From Afifella marina DSM 2698 (GTDB taxonomy: Bacteria; Pseudomonadota; Alphaproteobacteria; Rhizobiales; Afifellaceae): a stretch of DNA of 64,000 nucleotides. Below, one piece after another: positions 7,087 through 15,929 of this stretch. The stretch lies in NCBI RefSeq assembly GCF_900102695.1, contig NZ_FMVW01000003.1, forward strand, positions 124,001 through 188,000. Reading direction: 5' to 3'. The notes beneath the pieces are model-generated. The model had not been told where the DNA came from, did not search any database, and was given only the letters and a program-made list of their open reading frames with translations. Made by a program: the position numbers and the translations under genes. The number at the start of each line of letters is the position of its first letter. Position 1 is the stretch's first letter.

Positions 7087-8763
7087 CTAGGCCGTCTCGG
7101 CTTGTGGTTCGCCCCAGGCCGGCTCGTCGCGCAGGCGCGCGACGCGCTCGGCCTCGAGCGCTTCGTGATTTCGCAAGAGCTCTGTGAACCATGCGGCTTC
7201 ACCGCTCGCGTGGTAGGTGCGCATCCGCCGCGAGGCAACTTCTTCATAGGCCGCGCGAGCAATTTTCCCGCGCTGCTCCCGATCTTCGATCAGCGCGCGG
7301 AGATGCTCGCGAAGCTGTTTCGCCGACTTATAGAGAAGCCCGGTCTCGCCATGACGGACGACGTCGCCATAGATCACGGGGCTCGCAACGACGGCGACGG
7401 AATAGGCCCCGCATTCGATGAATTTCAGGTCGCTCTTGCAGCGGTTGAAGAGATTGTCTTCAAGCGGCAGCCAGGCGATATCAGCCTTCGACAGGAGCGC
7501 CTTGTATTCCCTGAACGGCAGCACCGGCTGGTAATGCTTGTCCTCCGCCTTCACCGCGTCGAAAAACGCACGGTCGAAGACGACGTCGACGCGAAGCTTC
7601 TCCGGCCCGTAGCGGAAGACCACCTCGTTGACGGCATCGATATAGGGCGCCCAATCCTCTTTGCGGTTGAGGGCGGCGAAGAGAAGCCTCACCGGTCCCT
7701 GCCGGGGCTCCACCGGTCGAAAGGGCGGCAGCGCTTCGATCTGGTTGGGCGAGACGAAGACGTTCGGATTCCATTCGCGAATGATCTCGGCCATCTTCTC
7801 CGTAGAGGTTCTGACGGCATGCGCCGCGCGAAAGGTGAGATGGTCGTTTTCGGCAATCGCCGGCCAGCGCATCGGATGATCGTCGAACTCGACCACCAGA
7901 AGCTTGTGGGTTTGCAGGATGCTCCTGTAGGAGGCGAGGGATCCCTGGCGTGTCAGGATCGGCCGCTGCCAGATGAAGACGCCGCGTTTCTCCTCTCCCG
8001 GCCTCAGCACGATGCGAGGCGCCGGCAGGACCTGTCCGATCTCAAAGTCGGGCAGGGTGCCAAGCGCGGCAAGCGGCGCCTGCATCCGGACGATCGCCAT
8101 CGCATCGGGCTTTGACGCGAGCGGCGCGCCGGTCACGCGAATGGTTCTTTCCGGCTTTCGGCGCGGGCGCGTCTGGGTGGTGAAATGCGAGGCCGCGAGC
8201 CGCCGGAGTGCCATCTCGCCGTCGACCTGCAGCGCCGCGCAGAGCGGCCGTAAGGCCTTTGCCGTCTCCTCGCTGAGCCTCGGTCCCGCCTGGATGGCGA
8301 CGATGCGTGCAAGCGGCGCGCCGGCGCGTTTCGCCATCTCCTGCAAGTCCTCGAGATCGAAACCGCCTGGCGCATCCTCTTTCTTGCCGGCGAGGAAGGC
8401 CTGCAAACGCGGCCAGAAAAACCGGTTCGGCACGAGGAGCGCGCAGACACCCTCGTTGCTCACGCGCGGCGCCAGCGCTTTCAGCGCGGCTTCCGCTTCC
8501 TCGGGCGTGTCGGCGACAAGTGCGGCTGCATCATAGGGGCCCGTGTCATAGGGGGCCGTGTTATCGCGGGGAGCATCGCTCGGCATGTCCGCAGAGGGCG
8601 CGGCGCCGTCCACCCGTTCGATCACGATCTTTGGGTTGCGCGCCCGCAAAAGCGCCTCGAGCCCCGGCACGGGACGCCCAGCGAGGAGGACACGGCGCGC
8701 CGTGATCGGCAGCTGCGCCGCAAGCCTGTCGGCCAGCATGCCCGGCGTCTCTCTCTCGCCCAT
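7087..8763 (-). CDS. glycosyltransferase with unusual N-terminal domain
   Basis: The 558-residue protein ends in a GT4/GT1-like C-terminal half: FVSPNQIEALPPF near residue 335, KFIECGAYSVAVVASPVIYG near 452, then HGETGLLYKSAKQLREHL, a pattern typical of nucleotide-sugar binding in GT-B enzymes. The first 200 residues do not resemble a normal GT-B acceptor domain; they read more like a degenerate Rossmann domain with an inserted low-complexity stretch (NTAPYDTGPYDAAAL), which is also a short tandem repeat at DNA level near 8535-8560. There is no signal peptide. It forms an operon with the methyltransferase immediately downstream. Substrate unknown. Confidence 0.68.
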   Translation of the reverse strand: MGERETPGMLADRLAAQLPITARRVLLAGRPVPGLEALLRARNPKIVIERVDGAAPSADMPSDAPRDNTAPYDTGPYDAAALVADTPEEAEAALKALAPRVSNEGVCALLVPNRFFWPRLQAFLAGKKEDAPGGFDLEDLQEMAKRAGAPLARIVAIQAGPRLSEETAKALRPLCAALQVDGEMALRRLAASHFTTQTRPRRKPERTIRVTGAPLASKPDAMAIVRMQAPLAALGTLPDFEIGQVLPAPRIVLRPGEEKRGVFIWQRPILTRQGSLASYRSILQTHKLLVVEFDDHPMRWPAIAENDHLTFRAAHAVRTSTEKMAEIIREWNPNVFVSPNQIEALPPFRPVEPRQGPVRLLFAALNRKEDWAPYIDAVNEVVFRYGPEKLRVDVVFDRAFFDAVKAEDKHYQPVLPFREYKALLSKADIAWLPLEDNLFNRCKSDLKFIECGAYSVAVVASPVIYGDVVRHGETGLLYKSAKQLREHLRALIEDREQRGKIARAAYEEVASRRMRTYHASGEAAWFTELLRNHEALEAERVARLRDEPAWGEPQAETA

Positions 8764-8829
8764 TCTCTCCCCCGGCCCCGCTCCGGTTGCCCGTTATCGG
8801 GCTTCTTCTCGCGTCCGTTCCCGCGCGGC

Positions 8830-10215
8830 TCAGCCGACGAAGGCCTTGTCGCGCATGTCCTGATAGGGCTCGATCAGATATTCTAGGAAGGTCTTGTTTT
8901 CGAGCTCGAAATACACCTGCCCCACATTGCCGGGCATGACCTTGCCGTACTCTTTCAGGCTCTCCGGGTCGACGGAGGCGCGCACCTTGTAGAAATAGCG
9001 GCCGGTCTTTTCGTCCTGCTCGCTGTCCGGCGAAATGTAGCTCACCTCGCCGTCGAGAATCTGGATCGCCTTGGAGCGCTCGCGCGAGGGGAAGCGGATC
9101 GAGACGTGCTGACCCTGGCGCACGGAATCGATGTAATGCGGGTCGACCATCGCCTCGATGCTCATCGGCACGCCTTCCGGCAGGATCTCGAAGATCGGAT
9201 CACCCGGCTTGATCACCTGATCCTGCGTGTTGACGGCGACATTCACGATCGTGCCGGAAACCGGCGCGCGCACTTCCGAACGCTTCGTCACGTCGGAAAA
9301 ATAGCGGATATTCGAGGAGAGCTCGAAGATGTTAGAGCGCAGATCAGTGATCTGCTGGGCGACTTCGTTGGCCCGCTGCGACAGGGCCCGGTTCAGCTGT
9401 TCCTGCGTCTCGTTGATGGTGGAGCGCTTGTCGTCCATCTGAATGAGCGTCTGGCGGACATTGTCCTGGTCGGACGCGAGCTGGCGGTTGAGCGCAAAAT
9501 TGCGATCGCGCGTCGTCAGGCCTTTGTCCAGAAGGTCGCTCGAAACGCGCACCTCTTCCTGCGTCGCCTCGACGCGCTCGCGCCGCTCCGTCAGCATCTC
9601 TTTCAGATTGTCGAGAAGCTGCTGATTGTTGTCGATGCGCTGGTTGAGGATCGTTTTCAGCGACGTCATCTCCGCCGTCTTGGCTTCGAATTCCTCGCGC
9701 TGCGAACTCGCCGTGTCGGCGAGCTCCGGCTCTTCGGCGATGCGCCGCTCAAGGTCCGGCGGCAGGACGATCTCGTCGTCGCCCCGCTGCTCGGCGAGAT
9801 AGCGGGCAAGCTTCACCCGGGCGACGTCGCGCTGCATCTGCGCGGTCGCCAGCTTCGCCTCCGCGCTCGTCACGTCGATGCGGGCCAGAAGGTCGCCCGC
9901 CTTCACCTGCTCGCCCTCCTTCACCAGCACCTCGTTGACGATGCCGCCTTCCAGATGCTCCACGATGCGGTTCTTGCCCTGGGCCACCAGGCGGCCATCG
10001 GCCATGAAGGCGCCGTCGATCGGAGCGGACACGGCCCAATAGGTGCCGAGACCCACAAAACAGAACATGGCGATGATGGCGAGCCGGTAAGCGCGCGTCA
10101 GCTTCAAAGGCACCTCATGGTGCCAGGCATGGTAGAAGGGCTCGTCGTCCTTGCGGCTTTTGCGGGCCGCGGGGGCCGGCTTGCCGTACATGCCGATCGC
10201 CTGCAATTCCTTCAC
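8830..10215 (-). CDS. type I secretion periplasmic adaptor (HlyD family)
   Basis: This 461-residue membrane fusion protein has a cytoplasmic N terminus, one membrane helix at about residues 44-64 and a lipoyl half-motif region (VEHLEGGIVNEVLVKEGEQV). A long coiled-coil hairpin follows (about 130-300, rich in Gln/Glu/Arg), then the second lipoyl half (VRAPVSGTIVNVAVNT) and a beta-barrel domain. This is the standard layout of HlyD/PrtE adaptors that link the inner-membrane ABC transporter to TolC. The start codon overlaps the end of the ATPase gene by 4 bp. No outer-membrane TolC gene is in the window, so the channel must be encoded elsewhere. The adjacent RTX protein is the obvious candidate substrate. 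Confidence 0.93.
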   Translation of the reverse strand: MKELQAIGMYGKPAPAARKSRKDDEPFYHAWHHEVPLKLTRAYRLAIIAMFCFVGLGTYWAVSAPIDGAFMADGRLVAQGKNRIVEHLEGGIVNEVLVKEGEQVKAGDLLARIDVTSAEAKLATAQMQRDVARVKLARYLAEQRGDDEIVLPPDLERRIAEEPELADTASSQREEFEAKTAEMTSLKTILNQRIDNNQQLLDNLKEMLTERRERVEATQEEVRVSSDLLDKGLTTRDRNFALNRQLASDQDNVRQTLIQMDDKRSTINETQEQLNRALSQRANEVAQQITDLRSNIFELSSNIRYFSDVTKRSEVRAPVSGTIVNVAVNTQDQVIKPGDPIFEILPEGVPMSIEAMVDPHYIDSVRQGQHVSIRFPSRERSKAIQILDGEVSYISPDSEQDEKTGRYFYKVRASVDPESLKEYGKVMPGNVGQVYFELENKTFLEYLIEPYQDMRDKAFVG

Positions 10216-11999
10216 GATGCGGACCCTCCCGCGCCGGCCGCGACCTGGCCGTCCGTCTTCTCGTTCGCCTCCTCGCCAGCCTTGGGCTGCTGGATCTGAC
10301 GCACGGGCCGCCGTTCCACGCTCGCCGGCTTCACCACCTTGGGCAGAACCTCCTGGCGCGGACCGTAATTCTCGATCGTGCCGTTTTTCATCAAGAGCAC
10401 GCGGTCGACGACCTGCAGCAGCACCGGGCGCTGCGTGACGAGGATGATGGTGGCGCCACGCGCCTTGGCGCGGCTCACCGCGCCCAAGAGGATGTGGTCA
10501 CCCTCCTGGTCGAGATTGGAATTGGGCTCGTCGAGAAAAATAAGCCGGGGATTGCGGTAAAGCGCGCGGGCGAGCGCGATCAGCTGCTTCTGGCCGCCCG
10601 AGGGCTGCATCCCGCCTGTGCCGATGCGCGTGTCGTAGCCGCGCGGAAAGCGCAGGATCATCTCGTGGATGCCCGCCTGCTGCGCGGCCTCGACGATATC
10701 GGCATCCGACGCGTCGGGATCGAAACGGGCAATGTTCTCGCCGATCGTGCCGGGGAAGAATTCGACCGCTTGCGGCACGTAGCCCATATATTCGCCGAGC
10801 TGGATGCGGTTCCAGTTGCGCATGTCGGCGCCGTCAAGACGCACATGGCCGGCATTCGGCATCAGCCCGCCGGCGAGCAGGCGCAGAAGCGTCGATTTGC
10901 CGGCGCCGCTCGGTCCGATGATGCCGATCGTCTCGCCGGCTTCGATGCCGAAAGAGATGCGCTTGATGATCGCCTCGTCGGAGCCGCGCACGCCAAAGAC
11001 GAGCTTCTCGACCATGAAATTTCCCCTGGGCTCCGGCAGGGCCGTCTTTTCCGGCTCGACATAAAAGCCGATCAGCGCATCGCGGACACGGTTATGGGCG
11101 GACCAGGCATTGGTCAGCGCGCTCCACGAGCCGACGAGACCGTCGAGCGGCGCGAGCGCCCGTCCGCCGAGCATCATGCAGGCGAAGACGACCACGGCCG
11201 CGACATCGCCCTCGAGCGCCAGAAAGGCGCCGACACCGAGGATCGAGGCCTGCAGGCTGAAGCGCATGAAGCGGGAAAAGCCGCCAAAGAGCGCGCCGAC
11301 CGTCTGCAGATTGACGAACGCGGTGAGGCCGCGCGCATTGAGACTGCCCCAACGCGCGATCGCCGTCTTCTGCAGGCCGAGGACGCGCACCGTTTCAGAT
11401 TGTTCGATATGCGATTGCAGGATCCGGTTGGCCCCGCGCTGGGCATCGTTCTGCACTTCGATGCCGCGCTTCATAGCGCGCTGCTGCAGGATGGCGACGA
11501 CGACCATCACAACCATGCCGCAGGTGATCAAAATCCCGAGCGCAATGTCGACCATGAAGAGGACGGCGACGAAGATCGGGATGAACGGAGCCTCGGCCAC
11601 CGCCGCCAATGCGCGCGAACCGATGAACGTCTTCACCTGCCGCACATCCTGCATGAGCTCCATGCCGGAGGACGCATCGCGGCTGCCATCCAGGAAATGC
11701 GCGTAAACGACCGGTCCGGCAAGCATGGCTTCGTAACGCGCGGCCGCACGTGCGAGAACCGCCATGCGCAAGGCCTCGAAAATGCCGTAGGTCGCAAAAG
11801 CGATGAAAGCGAGGATCGACAGCGCGATCAGCGTTTCCTCGCTGCGGCTCGGCAGCACCCGCTGAAACACCTGCATCATGTAAAACGGCAGCGCCAGCAT
11901 CAGAACGGAGGTGATCCCGCTCATGATGAACACGCCAATGAAGGCGCGGCGGACACTGGAGGTCGCGTGGTCAAGTTCTGTCATTGCGCTGCCGAACAC
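10212..11999 (-). CDS. type I secretion system permease/ATPase (PrtD type)
   Basis: The 595-residue half-transporter has an N-terminal ABC exporter membrane domain (about 1-300, six helices) without a C39 peptidase domain. The nucleotide-binding domain follows, with Walker A GPSGAGKSTLL (about 359-369), signature PSGGQKQLIALARAL (about 463-477) and Walker B LIFLDEPNSNLD (about 483-494). This is the PrtD/HasD-like class that exports RTX proteins carrying C-terminal signals. The C-terminal 50 residues are a basic/charged tail. It is the first gene of a two-gene operon with hlyD (4-bp overlap), reading away from a 315-bp AT-rich region. Confidence 0.93.
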   Translation of the reverse strand: MFGSAMTELDHATSSVRRAFIGVFIMSGITSVLMLALPFYMMQVFQRVLPSRSEETLIALSILAFIAFATYGIFEALRMAVLARAAARYEAMLAGPVVYAHFLDGSRDASSGMELMQDVRQVKTFIGSRALAAVAEAPFIPIFVAVLFMVDIALGILITCGMVVMVVVAILQQRAMKRGIEVQNDAQRGANRILQSHIEQSETVRVLGLQKTAIARWGSLNARGLTAFVNLQTVGALFGGFSRFMRFSLQASILGVGAFLALEGDVAAVVVFACMMLGGRALAPLDGLVGSWSALTNAWSAHNRVRDALIGFYVEPEKTALPEPRGNFMVEKLVFGVRGSDEAIIKRISFGIEAGETIGIIGPSGAGKSTLLRLLAGGLMPNAGHVRLDGADMRNWNRIQLGEYMGYVPQAVEFFPGTIGENIARFDPDASDADIVEAAQQAGIHEMILRFPRGYDTRIGTGGMQPSGGQKQLIALARALYRNPRLIFLDEPNSNLDQEGDHILLGAVSRAKARGATIILVTQRPVLLQVVDRVLLMKNGTIENYGPRQEVLPKVVKPASVERRPVRQIQQPKAGEEANEKTDGQVAAGAGGSAS

Positions 12000-12314
12000 C
12001 CGTTGCGGAAGCCGTCAGCGGCGTTCCGCAAGATGGAAAGGAGACTCCCGAAACCAAACCCGCGTCCCGGGTCGTTCCTGGCCGCCGGAAAGCGGCCACC
12101 GTCGCATGCCAGACCGCTTCTATTCAAACCCATGCCTACAATAGCATCTGGGATAGATTATCAGCTAGCACATGCTAACGAAGTCTCACAAGCACAGCGT
12201 TTCGGACGATATTGCGGCGAAACGATGAGAGATTCGTGCCACGTGCAGCCGACCTCAGCGAAGAGGACCGTCTCGCCTGGACAAGATCGTCCCGCAACTC
12301 GTATAGGCGCCCCC
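12000..12314. promoter_or_regulatory. divergent promoter region between the T1SS operon and a methyltransferase gene
   Basis: This 315-bp gap separates divergently read genes and is noticeably AT-richer than its surroundings from 12120 to 12200. It holds an inverted repeat TAGCA-CA-TGCTA at 12166-12177 and an extra TAGCAT half-like site near 12143, which together look like an operator. I could not assign a convincing -35/-10 pair. No gene fits here: a frame open through the whole region is antisense to the ATPase and lacks any domain. Confidence 0.4.
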
Positions 12315-13466
12315 ATGATCCACCTCGACAGCCACCCAACTGCCGAGCTCTCCACGCCTTATGACGTGTTCGAGGGGTGGGTTGCACATGCCTCCGAGGG
12401 ACGCCTTGATCTCAGACTTGCCGGCGTGCCGCTTGCGGTCAGCAAGGTGGCGCGCCCCGATCTCGGGCAAGGCGGGATCGGCTTTCGGGCCTATGTCGAT
12501 CTCACGCAGCTCGACAACGGAGCTTTGCAAGCGGCGTTGCCCCTCATCGCGGAAGTGGAGGGCGATCCGGCTGGTACTCTCGAGATCATGCTCGCGCCCG
12601 ATCTTGCCGATACCGTCGCGGGGGCGCGTTCTGCCAAACTCCGCAAGCGAGACTGGCTCGTCCAGCATCTCCGGCACAGGCAGAGCGGCGAAGCCGGGGT
12701 GACGAAAGACGAAGCGCTCGTCTTTCCGCAGGCTGGCTTTTCCACGCCGCTTCCCCCCTTCGGCGCCGTCAATATGCTCGATCCCGCTTATGGCTTCTCC
12801 GGAAAGCTCTCCGACAAGGCCGACGGGGTCTCCGACCATCCCTATCCAAGCCTTCTCGAAACCCAGCTTGCCGCGGCGCGGCACGAAAATTTCATGGCGC
12901 TCGATTTCGGTGCCGGCTTCAAGCGGATCGAGCGGCCCGATGTGGTCTACATGGAGATCTTCGACTATCCGTCGACGGATCTCCTCACCGTCGGCCAGGC
13001 TCTTCCCTTCGCGGACAACACCTTCGACATGGTGCTGACACTCGCGGTGCTCGAGCATGTCGATGATCCCTTCACCTGCGCAAAGGAAATCGTGCGTGTG
13101 CTGAAGCCGGGCGGATTGGTGTTTTCCGGCATCCCCTTCATGCAGCCCGAACACGGCTATCCCGACCACTATTTCAACATGACGCGCTCAGGCCATCGCC
13201 GTCTCTACGGGGCGGAAATCGAGGTCATCGAGCACATCGTAGACGACCACCAGCACCCGTTCCGCTCGCTGCAATGGATCTTGCGCTCCTATATGCAGGG
13301 GCTGCCGGAGGACGCGCGCCCGGAATTTGCCGAGATGAGCGTGCGCGATATTCTGACGAGCCGCTATTGGAAGGCGCGCCAGCAGCCCTTCGTCAAAGAT
13401 TTGAGCGAGACGGCGCAGTTCGAACTCGCCTCGGCCACGACATTGATCGGCCGCAAGCGCGGCTGA
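12315..13466 (+). CDS. class I SAM-dependent methyltransferase with N-terminal extra domain
   Basis: The 383-residue product has its Methyltransf_11 core in the second half: LDFGAGFKRIERPDVVYMEI (from about residue 196), LPFADNTFDMVLTLAVLEHV (about 231) and VRVLKPGGLVFSGIPF. The first 190 residues form a separate domain that I do not recognise, with segments such as GWVAHASEGRLDLRLAGVPL that resemble a small beta-rich domain seen in other glycan-locus proteins. The ATG at 12315 is the first sensible start after the divergent promoter region. The stop is one base from the ATG of the acyltransferase gene, so the two are co-translated. A role in glycan modification is inferred from context only. 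Confidence 0.78.
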   Translation: MIHLDSHPTAELSTPYDVFEGWVAHASEGRLDLRLAGVPLAVSKVARPDLGQGGIGFRAYVDLTQLDNGALQAALPLIAEVEGDPAGTLEIMLAPDLADTVAGARSAKLRKRDWLVQHLRHRQSGEAGVTKDEALVFPQAGFSTPLPPFGAVNMLDPAYGFSGKLSDKADGVSDHPYPSLLETQLAAARHENFMALDFGAGFKRIERPDVVYMEIFDYPSTDLLTVGQALPFADNTFDMVLTLAVLEHVDDPFTCAKEIVRVLKPGGLVFSGIPFMQPEHGYPDHYFNMTRSGHRRLYGAEIEVIEHIVDDHQHPFRSLQWILRSYMQGLPEDARPEFAEMSVRDILTSRYWKARQQPFVKDLSETAQFELASATTLIGRKRG

Positions 13467-13467
13467 C

Positions 13468-14565
13468 ATGACCGACCGCCTGCGGACCGCCCGCGACGAG
13501 AGCCAGCCTTGGCGAGGTCCCGCCCCCGTTCCGGCGCATATCCCGGCGCTCGACGGTCTGCGGGGCGTGGCGGCGGTCATCGTCATGCTCTCGCATGTGG
13601 CGAGCGCCACGGGCGTCGCGCATGACTATTTTCAACGCGGCGGCGGTCAGATCGGCGTCATGATCTTCTTTGCGCTGTCGGGCTTTCTGATGGCGCACAT
13701 CTATTTTGAGACGCCGCCACGGGCTTCTGCGCTCTACAAATATCTTGTGGCCCGCGTCGCCCGTGTCGTGCCGCTCTTCCTCGCCGTCGTTTTCCTCTCC
13801 TACGCGATCGCGAAGTGGAAAAGCGGCGAATATCCCTTCGTCTATCCCCTCGATGGCGCCGATCTCATCGACCATCTGCTTCTGCGGCGTGGCGAAAGCG
13901 TGCTTTGGACGATCCCGGTCGAGCTGCGGTTCTACGCGCTCTTCCCATTCTTCTGGATCATTTATCGCTTCTCGAGCAATCTCGCCCTACTCTCGTGTCT
14001 GGCGCTTGCTCTCGCCTACTATCTGCTGCCGCCCTTCTCCATGCCGGTCATGCATCTCGGGCATTACTTCGTCATCGGCATGGCGACGAAGCTTCTGTCT
14101 CAACGCATCCATCTCGCGCCGAGATTCAACGACGCCGGCTTCGTCGCCTCCGCCGTGATGATCGCCTTTCTCTTCCCCATGCCGTTCATCTGGCTGTTCG
14201 GGCATACGCCACGCATGTGGTGGGAGCCGCAGATCGCACTCGCCGTCTTTCTCCTCCTCTTCTTCACCTTGCGCAGCAATCTCGCCGCAAACCTGCTTGG
14301 AACGCTTTGGCTGCGCAAACTCGGCGACATCTCCTATTCGCTTTACCTCACCCACATGCTGACCATCGGCAATCTGCGCTACGTCCTCGACCCGCAGACC
14401 CATCCCGTTCTTTTCGGGATCTCGGCCATCACGCTTGCCATCCTCCAATCCTTCGTGATCTTCATCCTCTTCGAGAGACCGGCGCGCCGCCTCATCCGAC
14501 GCCTTGCAGCACCGAGGCGCCGGCCTGCCATGCGCTCCGCGCCGAGCGCGCCGCGGGAGGGTTGA
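13468..14565 (+). CDS. acyltransferase 3 family (OafA/YrhL-like) membrane protein
   Basis: This 365-residue polytopic protein begins its family signature at IPALDGLRGVAAVIVMLSHV (about 26-45), where the His is the conserved catalytic-region residue, and continues with MIFFALSGFLMAHI. About ten hydrophobic segments follow to residue 340, the usual acyltransferase-3 arrangement. Members O-acetylate or otherwise acylate exopolysaccharides, LPS or peptidoglycan, passing the acyl group across the inner membrane. It lacks the SGNH C-terminal domain found in long OafA proteins. The ATG follows the methyltransferase stop by one base, indicating a shared transcript and likely the same glycan target. 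Confidence 0.88.
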   Translation: MTDRLRTARDESQPWRGPAPVPAHIPALDGLRGVAAVIVMLSHVASATGVAHDYFQRGGGQIGVMIFFALSGFLMAHIYFETPPRASALYKYLVARVARVVPLFLAVVFLSYAIAKWKSGEYPFVYPLDGADLIDHLLLRRGESVLWTIPVELRFYALFPFFWIIYRFSSNLALLSCLALALAYYLLPPFSMPVMHLGHYFVIGMATKLLSQRIHLAPRFNDAGFVASAVMIAFLFPMPFIWLFGHTPRMWWEPQIALAVFLLLFFTLRSNLAANLLGTLWLRKLGDISYSLYLTHMLTIGNLRYVLDPQTHPVLFGISAITLAILQSFVIFILFERPARRLIRRLAAPRRRPAMRSAPSAPREG

Positions 14566-14900
14566 CAGAGCGCGCGACGGCGATGATGCCTGTGGCCGCG
14601 ACGGGTCAAAGCCGCCCGTCGATCTCGATGCCTCAAAATCACCCTATTGCGCCGGACATGAGCCTCGTCGATTTTCAACCCTGGGTCAGCCGGCTTGTCA
14701 GTTCTGCCAAACGCTCCGCACATCTTCGCAACGAAACGCTGCATCGGCGCCTTGAGGGACGTAGCGAAAGCCCTGTCCATGAGACATGGGCATGTCACCT
14801 TCGGGCACTGCGGTTCGACGCGATGAGCCCCACCTTGGAGCCGCACCGCACGCGAACGCGACGTGCGCCCAATTTTTACCAGAGCGGGGCGGCGTAGACG
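14566..14900. other. intergenic stretch before a GT2 gene
   Basis: The 335 bp between the acyltransferase and GT2 genes carry no convincing gene. A frame that stays open through both the acyltransferase gene and this gap (13815-14897) is Arg/Pro/His-rich and out of frame with the real gene. The last 20 bp before the GT2 start are locally AT-rich (CCCAATTTTTACC), and no Shine-Dalgarno of note is visible. I see no terminator hairpin with a T run here. Confidence 0.4.
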
Positions 14901-15848
14901 ATGTCCTTGTCGCGAAATGAACCGGATGCGCCGCGGACCGCCATCCTCCTGTCGGTCTACAACGGCGAACGCTTCCTGCTGCCGCAAATCCAGTCTCTGA
15001 AGACCCAGAGCGTCGCGCCGATCGACCTTTGGATCTCGGACGATGGCTCGTCCGATGGGTCCGGCGAGATCCTGGCGGAGACCGAACGGCAATGGGACAA
15101 GGGCGCCTGCCATCTTTTGACAGGGCCACGCGATGGATTCGCGGCCAATTTCCGAGCACTTCTCGCCAATCCCGATATCGGGGCCGATTACGTCGCCTTC
15201 TGCGACCAGGACGACCTTTGGGACGAGGACAAGCTCGCGGCCGCGCTCGGCTGGCTCGCCGGCGAGGACCCGAAGACGCCGGCGCTCTATTGCACCCGCA
15301 CGCGCCTTATCGCCGAGGACGGCAGCCTCCTCGGCCATTCACCCCTATTTCCGCGCACGCCGACCTTCCAGAACGCCATCCTGCAGAGCATTGCGGGCGG
15401 CAACACGATGGTCATGAACAGAGCCGCCCACGAGTTGATGCGGGAAGCCTCCCGCCGCAGCGACTTCGTCAGCCACGATTGGTGGTGCTATATGATGGTA
15501 ACGGGCGCCGGCGGACGGGTGCATTACTCGCCCGAAGCGCGCATCGGCTACCGTCAGCACGGGTGCAATCTCGTCGGAGCCAACTCCTCCTGGCCCGCCC
15601 GCCTGCGCCGGATCACCTTCCTCACCAAGGGCGGCTTTCAGGGATGGAACGCGCAGAATCTCGCCGGTCTGAGAGCCTGCTGGGATCTCTTGACACCGGA
15701 TGCGCGAAACGTCATCGAACGCATCGAACAAGCGCGCTCCGGTCCGTTGCCTAAACGGCTTTCCGCGCTTTGGAAATCCGGCGCTTATCGACAGACTGTC
15801 TACGGAGATATCGGCCTTTATGTCGGCTGCATCATCAATCGCCTGTGA
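14901..15848 (+). CDS. glycosyltransferase family 2 (rhamnosyltransferase-like)
   Basis: The 315-residue protein has the GT2 GT-A fold signatures: ILLSVYNGERFL (about 15-26), the nucleotide-binding SDDGSSDGS (46-54) and the metal-binding region AFCDQDDLW (99-107). Further on, VSHDWWCY and YRQHGCNLVG match the rhamnosyltransferase/O-antigen GT2 subgroup. There are no membrane helices, so it should add a sugar to a lipid-linked glycan on the cytoplasmic face. It lies 82 bp upstream of the polysaccharide ABC exporter genes in the same direction, so the same glycan is probably exported by them. Confidence 0.88.
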   Translation: MSLSRNEPDAPRTAILLSVYNGERFLLPQIQSLKTQSVAPIDLWISDDGSSDGSGEILAETERQWDKGACHLLTGPRDGFAANFRALLANPDIGADYVAFCDQDDLWDEDKLAAALGWLAGEDPKTPALYCTRTRLIAEDGSLLGHSPLFPRTPTFQNAILQSIAGGNTMVMNRAAHELMREASRRSDFVSHDWWCYMMVTGAGGRVHYSPEARIGYRQHGCNLVGANSSWPARLRRITFLTKGGFQGWNAQNLAGLRACWDLLTPDARNVIERIEQARSGPLPKRLSALWKSGAYRQTVYGDIGLYVGCIINRL

Positions 15849-15929
15849 CGCGGCCATGCTGTCGCCCTGGCGCGGGCTCAAAGTCGCCGCGGCACAGGAG
15901 CTTTCGGCGGGACGGCATCGCGTGAGGCA

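Noticed and set aside
9106-10299. A 397-codon frame antisense to hlyD
   Set aside because: No domain and biased composition; the minus strand encodes a complete adaptor protein.
10494-12314. A long plus-strand frame running into the methyltransferase gene and suggesting a 990-residue protein
   Set aside because: The upstream part is antisense to the T1SS ATPase and has no sensible start; the real start is at 12315.
13815-14897. A 360-codon frame overlapping the acyltransferase gene and the following gap
   Set aside because: Out of frame with the gene, Arg/His/Pro-rich and with no ribosome binding site.
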